The translations under genes were made by a program, and so were the position numbers. A DNA stretch of 64,000 nt from Anaerolineaceae bacterium UBA1415 (GTDB lineage: Bacteria > Chloroflexota > Anaerolineae > Anaerolineales > Anaerolineaceae): contig DBPR01000022.1 of NCBI GenBank assembly GCA_002305635.1, forward strand, positions 13,032 through 77,031, written 5' to 3'. Shown in pieces: positions 60,300 to 64,000 of the stretch. Every line of letters starts with the position of its first letter. Within the stretch, counting starts at the first letter, position 1. The notes beneath the pieces were generated by a model. The model was not told the DNA's origin. It made no database searches and worked only from the letters and a program-made list of their open reading frames with translations.

Positions 60300-61228
60300 A
60301 ACCATACCATCTGATCATTAGCGGTTACAGCAGTTTCGACCATATGCTGAAACTGCTTTCGCCCGCGGTTGTGGGAAAAACATCACTGATTGCCAACAGT
60401 TCCTGTTCAACAACCTTTTGGGGTGGGTGCTCTGTCAATATCGCGGTCGCGCTTAGCCGGCTCGGGCTCAAAGTATTGCCTGTGCTGCGCGTTGGCGATG
60501 ATTTTGAATCATCTGGCTTCAGGAATTTCCTCCAGAACGAGGGAATATCCCTGGATGCCATCACCCATGTCCGGGGTGAGACCAATCCAAGCGCGTTCAT
60601 GCTTCAGGATCCTGAGGGTGAACACATCACCACTTTTTACCCCGGAGCAATGGATGAGAAGTATTTCTCCCCTTATCCCGACGCGTGGTTTGAAAACAGC
60701 CAGGCTGCGTTGATGACTGTGGCGTCTTACAAGGACAACCTGGAGTTCCTGCGAAAGGCCAGGAAGTTTGACATCCCCTTGTTTTTTGGAATGAAAGGGG
60801 ATTTTTCTGCCTTTCCGCCTGACATACTGGAAGAAATATTTCGCGAGAGCACGATCCTGTTCATGAATCGAACCGAAAGTGAGCAGTTGGTCGAGCTGAT
60901 GGGTTTGAATTCCATCGAGGATGTTTTTTCAATTGGAAAAGCAGAAGTGCTGATCATCACCCTCGGCTCCCAGGGCTCCCGTTACATAGCCCGGGATGGG
61001 TCTTCCGATCTGGTTTCTGCCGTCAAGATCGAGAATGTCGTCGACACAACAGGCGGAGGAGATGGATTCATTTCAGGATTCCTGTATGGATACTTTACTG
61101 GTCTGAGTTATAAGGAGTGCTGTCAATACGGCGCGCTGGTATCTTCCTTTGTGCTGGAAGCAGAAGGCTGCACCACAAACCTGCCTGACCTGGACCAATT
61201 ATTAAAAAGAAAACAAGAAAGAGGTTAG
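60296..61228 (+). CDS. PfkB-family carbohydrate/nucleoside kinase
   Basis: A 310-residue kinase with the ribokinase fold. Features are the N-terminal substrate-binding GGCSVNIAVALSRLG, the GAMD region and the PfkB signature 2, DTTGGGDGFISGF, where the usual DTTGAGD carries Gly for Ala. The final Asp is the catalytic base. It could phosphorylate a nucleoside or the ribose set free by the phosphorylase next to it. It overlaps the hydrolase gene by 4 bases and ends 2 bases before the phosphorylase start. Confidence 0.87.
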   Translation: MKPYHLIISGYSSFDHMLKLLSPAVVGKTSLIANSSCSTTFWGGCSVNIAVALSRLGLKVLPVLRVGDDFESSGFRNFLQNEGISLDAITHVRGETNPSAFMLQDPEGEHITTFYPGAMDEKYFSPYPDAWFENSQAALMTVASYKDNLEFLRKARKFDIPLFFGMKGDFSAFPPDILEEIFRESTILFMNRTESEQLVELMGLNSIEDVFSIGKAEVLIITLGSQGSRYIARDGSSDLVSAVKIENVVDTTGGGDGFISGFLYGYFTGLSYKECCQYGALVSSFVLEAEGCTTNLPDLDQLLKRKQERG

Positions 61229-61230
61229 TT

Positions 61231-61977
61231 ATGTCAACACTTTACATGAAAGCAAGTCCTGGTCAAATTTCGAAATATGTCATCTTTTCCGGCGACCCAT
61301 GGAGAGTCAACGTTTTTAAAAGTTTGATGACGGATATCGAAGAGATCGCCTTCGCGAGGGAATATAACACCATCACTGGAACCTACCAGGGTGTCAGGAT
61401 AACAGCAACCTCCACCGGTATCGGTGCTCCTTCTGCTGCGATCGCGATGGAAGAGATGTACGAGTGCGGCATGGAAGTGGGTATTCGCATGGGCACAGTG
61501 ATGTCGCTGGATAATGATCTCGTGGGAGATTTCCTCATTCCGCTTGGCTCGATGAGACGGGAATCCACCAGTGATTGTTATGTGGAAAAATCCTATCCCG
61601 CGATCGCCGATTTTGAACTCGTACAGGTGTTGAATCAAGCGGTCGTTCAGAACGGTTGCAAGTATCATAATGGGGTCAACTGCACCCTGGATGGATACTA
61701 CACCGATATGAAAACTTCGCGTTTCGCGGATGAAAAGGGCATTAACCCTGACAAAACCATGAACGAACTGGCGGAGCTCAAGGTGGTTGGTGTTGACATG
61801 GAATCTTCAGCCATGTTGACCGTTGGACGCCTGATGGGAGTCAAGACCGCGGTCATCACCCTCGCCACCGTCTCACAGAATCTAAACCGGATGTTGGATG
61901 ATGTTGAACGACCCAGGATGGAGGCTCTCCTCTGTAAAATTACATTGGACGCGATTGTCGCGTTGGAAAACAAATAG
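61231..61977 (+). CDS. Nucleoside phosphorylase (uridine-phosphorylase-like)
   Basis: A 248-residue member of the PNP/UDP family (PF01048), which splits nucleosides with phosphate into base and ribose-1-phosphate. Motifs are FSGDPWRVNVF (normally PGDP.R), TSTGIGAPSAAIAMEE, GTVMSLDNDLVGDF and VVGVDMESSAMLTVG, the last binding ribose in uridine phosphorylases. Its place behind a nucleoside importer and a kinase supports a role in salvage. The base specificity is unclear. Confidence 0.88.
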   Translation: MSTLYMKASPGQISKYVIFSGDPWRVNVFKSLMTDIEEIAFAREYNTITGTYQGVRITATSTGIGAPSAAIAMEEMYECGMEVGIRMGTVMSLDNDLVGDFLIPLGSMRRESTSDCYVEKSYPAIADFELVQVLNQAVVQNGCKYHNGVNCTLDGYYTDMKTSRFADEKGINPDKTMNELAELKVVGVDMESSAMLTVGRLMGVKTAVITLATVSQNLNRMLDDVERPRMEALLCKITLDAIVALENK

Positions 61978-61987
61978 ACTAAGATAA

Positions 61988-62012
61988 AAGGCTTGGTCTC
62001 TTACCAAGCCTT
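61988..62012 (+). terminator. Hairpin between phosphorylase and TrpA-like genes
   Basis: AAGGCTTGGT (61988-61997) pairs with ACCAAGCCTT (62003-62012). No T tract follows, so it is more likely a processing or attenuating hairpin within the operon than a full stop. Confidence 0.55.
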
Positions 62013-62040
62013 AATAAAACAAGAATAAAAGGAAAATATC

Positions 62041-62766
62041 ATGAAACTCATTGCTTATCTATCAAACGGTTACCCAACATTGGAAGAATCGAACGCGCGG
62101 GGAAAATTTTTCGTCGAACATGGCGTGGACATCCTCGAAGCCGATTTCCCCGGGCACGATCCTTATCTCGACAGCGAATACCTGCAAAGGCGTATTTTTG
62201 CCGCATTGAAAAATGAGTCCAATTATGACGTTTACATGGACGCCCTGATCAAACTTCAGGAAGAAGTTCCCGGCGTGGAGTATCTTGTCAACATCTACGA
62301 GTATACGGTTCGGGAGATCGGGGTTGATAAATTTGTCAACTTTATGCGCAAAATTAAACAAAACCAGGTCTTGTTGATCGGGATCACCGATCCGGCAGTA
62401 CGGCAGGAGTTGGAAGCGCACGGTCTTTATGCCTCCAGTTATGTGACCCGCAGCATGCTGCCACAGGAGCTTGAACTGGCGAAGGCAGCCAACGGCTTTG
62501 TCTACATGCAGGGTTTTGGAGACGAAAGCGAATATAGCAAAGAATATCCTACGCTCAAGGACTGTGTCACCAAGGTAAAGGAAGTCATCGGTACCGAACG
62601 ACCCGTCTATGTGGGTGTTGGTCTCCACACCTTTGAGCGCATTCGTGAAGTACAGCAATCCGGCGCGGATGGCGCCTTCCTCGGAAGCATTATCTTGCGT
62701 AAAGAAGACGCTGGTGAGGACATGGGCGAATATCTGTCTAAGATCAGGGAAATTGCCAATGGATGA
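62041..62766 (+). CDS. TrpA-like TIM-barrel protein
   Basis: A 241-residue protein resembling tryptophan synthase alpha chain. The start AYLSNGYPTLEES is like TrpA's FVTLGDP..E.S. Glu33 (ILEADFP) and Asp44 (DPYLDSE) sit where TrpA has its catalytic Glu and Asp, and GVGLHTFERIREV and GADGAFLGSIIL resemble the phosphate-binding loops. The typical SDPxADGP loop is changed to GHDPYLDSE. No trpB or other trp gene is near. It may cleave or isomerise a phosphorylated sugar-base compound. AAAGGAAAAT precedes the start. Confidence 0.7.
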   Translation: MKLIAYLSNGYPTLEESNARGKFFVEHGVDILEADFPGHDPYLDSEYLQRRIFAALKNESNYDVYMDALIKLQEEVPGVEYLVNIYEYTVREIGVDKFVNFMRKIKQNQVLLIGITDPAVRQELEAHGLYASSYVTRSMLPQELELAKAANGFVYMQGFGDESEYSKEYPTLKDCVTKVKEVIGTERPVYVGVGLHTFERIREVQQSGADGAFLGSIILRKEDAGEDMGEYLSKIREIANG

Positions 62767-62853
62767 TCGACCTGAATCGCAAAATGGAAGATCCATTTTC
62801 ACTTCAGGCAAATTAAGTTCAACGGGGACATTGTTCCCGGGATAGGATTTGGT

Positions 62854-63630
62854 ATGAGTTCAAATTACAAAGAAATAATTGGCATGGTTCATCTGAAACC
62901 GCTGCCAACGGCCCCGCAGGGAAGCCTGACCCTGGACGAGATCGTGGACGCTGCCCTGGAGGATCTGCAAGCCCTGGAAGCAGGCGGGATCACGACAGCT
63001 ATCGTTGAGAACATGTTCGATGCTCCCTATGCCAATTCACCTGACCTTGAAACCGTCATCGCGCTCTCGTACGTCCTGGGTTATCTTGCCCGCAAAACCA
63101 GCGTCAGGCTTGGTGTGAACCTGCAGGCGACCTGTGGAACCGAAGAGATGAGCATTGCCAGCATTTGCGGCTTGGATTTCATCCGGGCAGAAAGCTTTGT
63201 GGAAATGCGTATGAATTCCTCGGGGATTATGCGGAATATGTGTTCTGACCTAATGCGTAAAAAACGTTCTTTGCGGTCGAATGTGCTGGTGCTCGCAGAC
63301 ATCAATGTCAAACATTCCAGTCCCGTCATCCAGCAATCGATCGACGACCTGATCCACGAAGCCATTGAAGCCGGAGCGGATGGCATCGTATTGACTGGCC
63401 TGGTCACCGGTTCTGCACCTTCTGTAAAAGACGCGGAAGTCTACAAGAAAAAATGTGGGAACACTAAACTGTACATCGGAAGCGGCGTCAGCACTGCGAA
63501 TATTAAAGACTTAATGCAATTCGCAGACGGCGTGATCATTGGGTCTTCCATTAAAAAAGACGGCAAAGTTGAGAACCCTGTCGATGTCGAACGCGTCAAG
63601 GATCTTATGCGAGCCTTGAACAACGGCTAA
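62854..63630 (+). CDS. BtpA/SgcQ-family TIM-barrel protein
   Basis: A 258-residue protein of the BtpA family (PF03437). It begins IIGMVHLKPLPTAPQ, the family hallmark, and contains AIVENMFDAPY, LGVNLQATCG, DFIRAESFVE and LADINVKHSS, with phosphate-loop-like GSGVSTANI and GVIIGSSIKKDG at the end. The related SgcQ lies in a sugar operon. BtpA itself is linked to photosystem I in cyanobacteria, which cannot apply here. As the last gene of a nucleoside operon it probably acts on a phosphosugar or base derivative. Confidence 0.82.
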   Translation: MSSNYKEIIGMVHLKPLPTAPQGSLTLDEIVDAALEDLQALEAGGITTAIVENMFDAPYANSPDLETVIALSYVLGYLARKTSVRLGVNLQATCGTEEMSIASICGLDFIRAESFVEMRMNSSGIMRNMCSDLMRKKRSLRSNVLVLADINVKHSSPVIQQSIDDLIHEAIEAGADGIVLTGLVTGSAPSVKDAEVYKKKCGNTKLYIGSGVSTANIKDLMQFADGVIIGSSIKKDGKVENPVDVERVKDLMRALNNG

Positions 63631-63671
63631 GTGATCACAAGTCGTCGCGTAATGCACATACAAATATTATT

Positions 63672-63702
63672 CGAGCAGGGAAGGCTTAATCTTCCCTGCT
63701 CG
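63672..63702. terminator. Terminator of the nucleoside operon
   Basis: A 12-base perfect stem (CGAGCAGGGAAG with CTTCCCTGCTCG) with loop GCTTAAT, followed by GTTATTGTT. It lies between the BtpA-like gene and the CRISPR array and could work in both directions. Confidence 0.75.
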
Positions 63703-63757
63703 GTTATTGTTAGAAAATTCCAATAACAAATTCCCAAAGGAGGAAAATATATTAGTC

Positions 63758-64000
63758 GCCTCAGTCCCCGTTTGGGGATTTTTTATATTGTCAGAGAGCC
63801 GCCTATCCTGGTTGTCAATCAGCATGGGAGTTTCAGTCCCCGTTAGGGGATTTTTTATATTGTCAGCTTTTGTGTCAGGAGGCACAATGAATAGAATCAG
63901 AGAGTTTCAGTCCCCGTTAGGGGATTTTTTATATTGTCAGGAGTTACAGGAAGATGGCACCCCAATTTTCAAGTTCTCGTTTCAGTCCCCGTTAGGGGAT
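63758..64000 (-). CRISPR. CRISPR array, leader-distal end (runs off the window)
   Basis: Four 37-base repeats lie at 63758-63794, 63830-63866, 63904-63940 and 63979 to the window end (22 bases seen), with spacers of 35, 37 and 38 bases. The repeat contains the hairpin TCCCCGTTAGGGGA. Read on the minus strand the repeat ends ACTGAAAC, the usual 8-base crRNA handle, so transcription should run right to left. The first listed repeat is degenerate (GCC for GTT at its edge and GTTT for GTTA in the loop), as expected at the end farthest from the leader. No cas gene is in the window. Confidence 0.95.

Noticed and set aside
63667..63885. A 72-codon minus-strand frame with internal repeats
   Set aside because: It is translated CRISPR repeat and spacer, not a repeat protein.

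Overview
The window looks like chromosome of an anaerobic, fermentative bacterium of the Chloroflexota, most likely class Anaerolineae. This is an inference from gene content: lipoproteins with NBR1-type Ig-like domains, many lipobox-bearing ABC binding proteins, a trimeric NADH/ferredoxin-type [FeFe] hydrogenase, and a sodium-pumping methylmalonyl-CoA decarboxylase. No rRNA or tRNA gene and no insertion sequence was recognised.

Layout. 1-5587: the tail of an MFS transporter, then a complete BMP-type (nucleoside-like) ABC importer. 5925-9268: an ABC-2 exporter. 9580-15383: two Ig-like lipoproteins, queG, a tRNA-dihydrouridine synthase and a UMF1-type transporter. 15384-20995: palindromic repeats, a class II Fic protein behind two operator-like palindromes, then an ATP-grasp ligase, two GNATs, a DUF3795 protein, a ParB-like protein and a nitrilase-family protein. 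21024-27386 (minus strand): an oligopeptide ABC operon whose binding protein appears circularly permuted. 27607-31541 (minus): a membrane protein, pnp and rpsO. 31730-36678: an unusual alpha/beta hydrolase and mmdADCB. 36885-41468: an orphan gene, a cluster of REP-like elements, two tandem lipoprotein serpins and a YdcF-like protein (the last three on the minus strand).

41720-49036: a structured, riboswitch-like leader precedes a six-gene operon combining an ECF transporter with two small proteins that resemble the sulfite-oxidase-type molybdopterin fold and a TiaS-like protein. An NMT1/SsuABC-type importer follows. 49014-53273: hydCBA, with a near-ideal Rex operator in front, so the hydrogenase is probably controlled by the NADH/NAD+ ratio. 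54131-63630: a GntR-controlled nucleoside operon (a second BMP importer, a cysteine hydrolase, a PfkB kinase, a nucleoside phosphorylase, a TrpA-like barrel and a BtpA-like barrel) that looks like an undescribed salvage or degradation route. 63758-64000: the leader-distal end of a CRISPR array that runs off the window.

Scattered between genes are about ten GTAG-headed hairpins with conserved ends, highly variable but self-complementary stems and compensatory changes, resembling REP elements mobilised by RAYT transposases. The strongest candidates for something new are the permuted binding protein, the ECF/molybdopterin-fold locus with its leader RNA, the nucleoside operon and the REP-like family.
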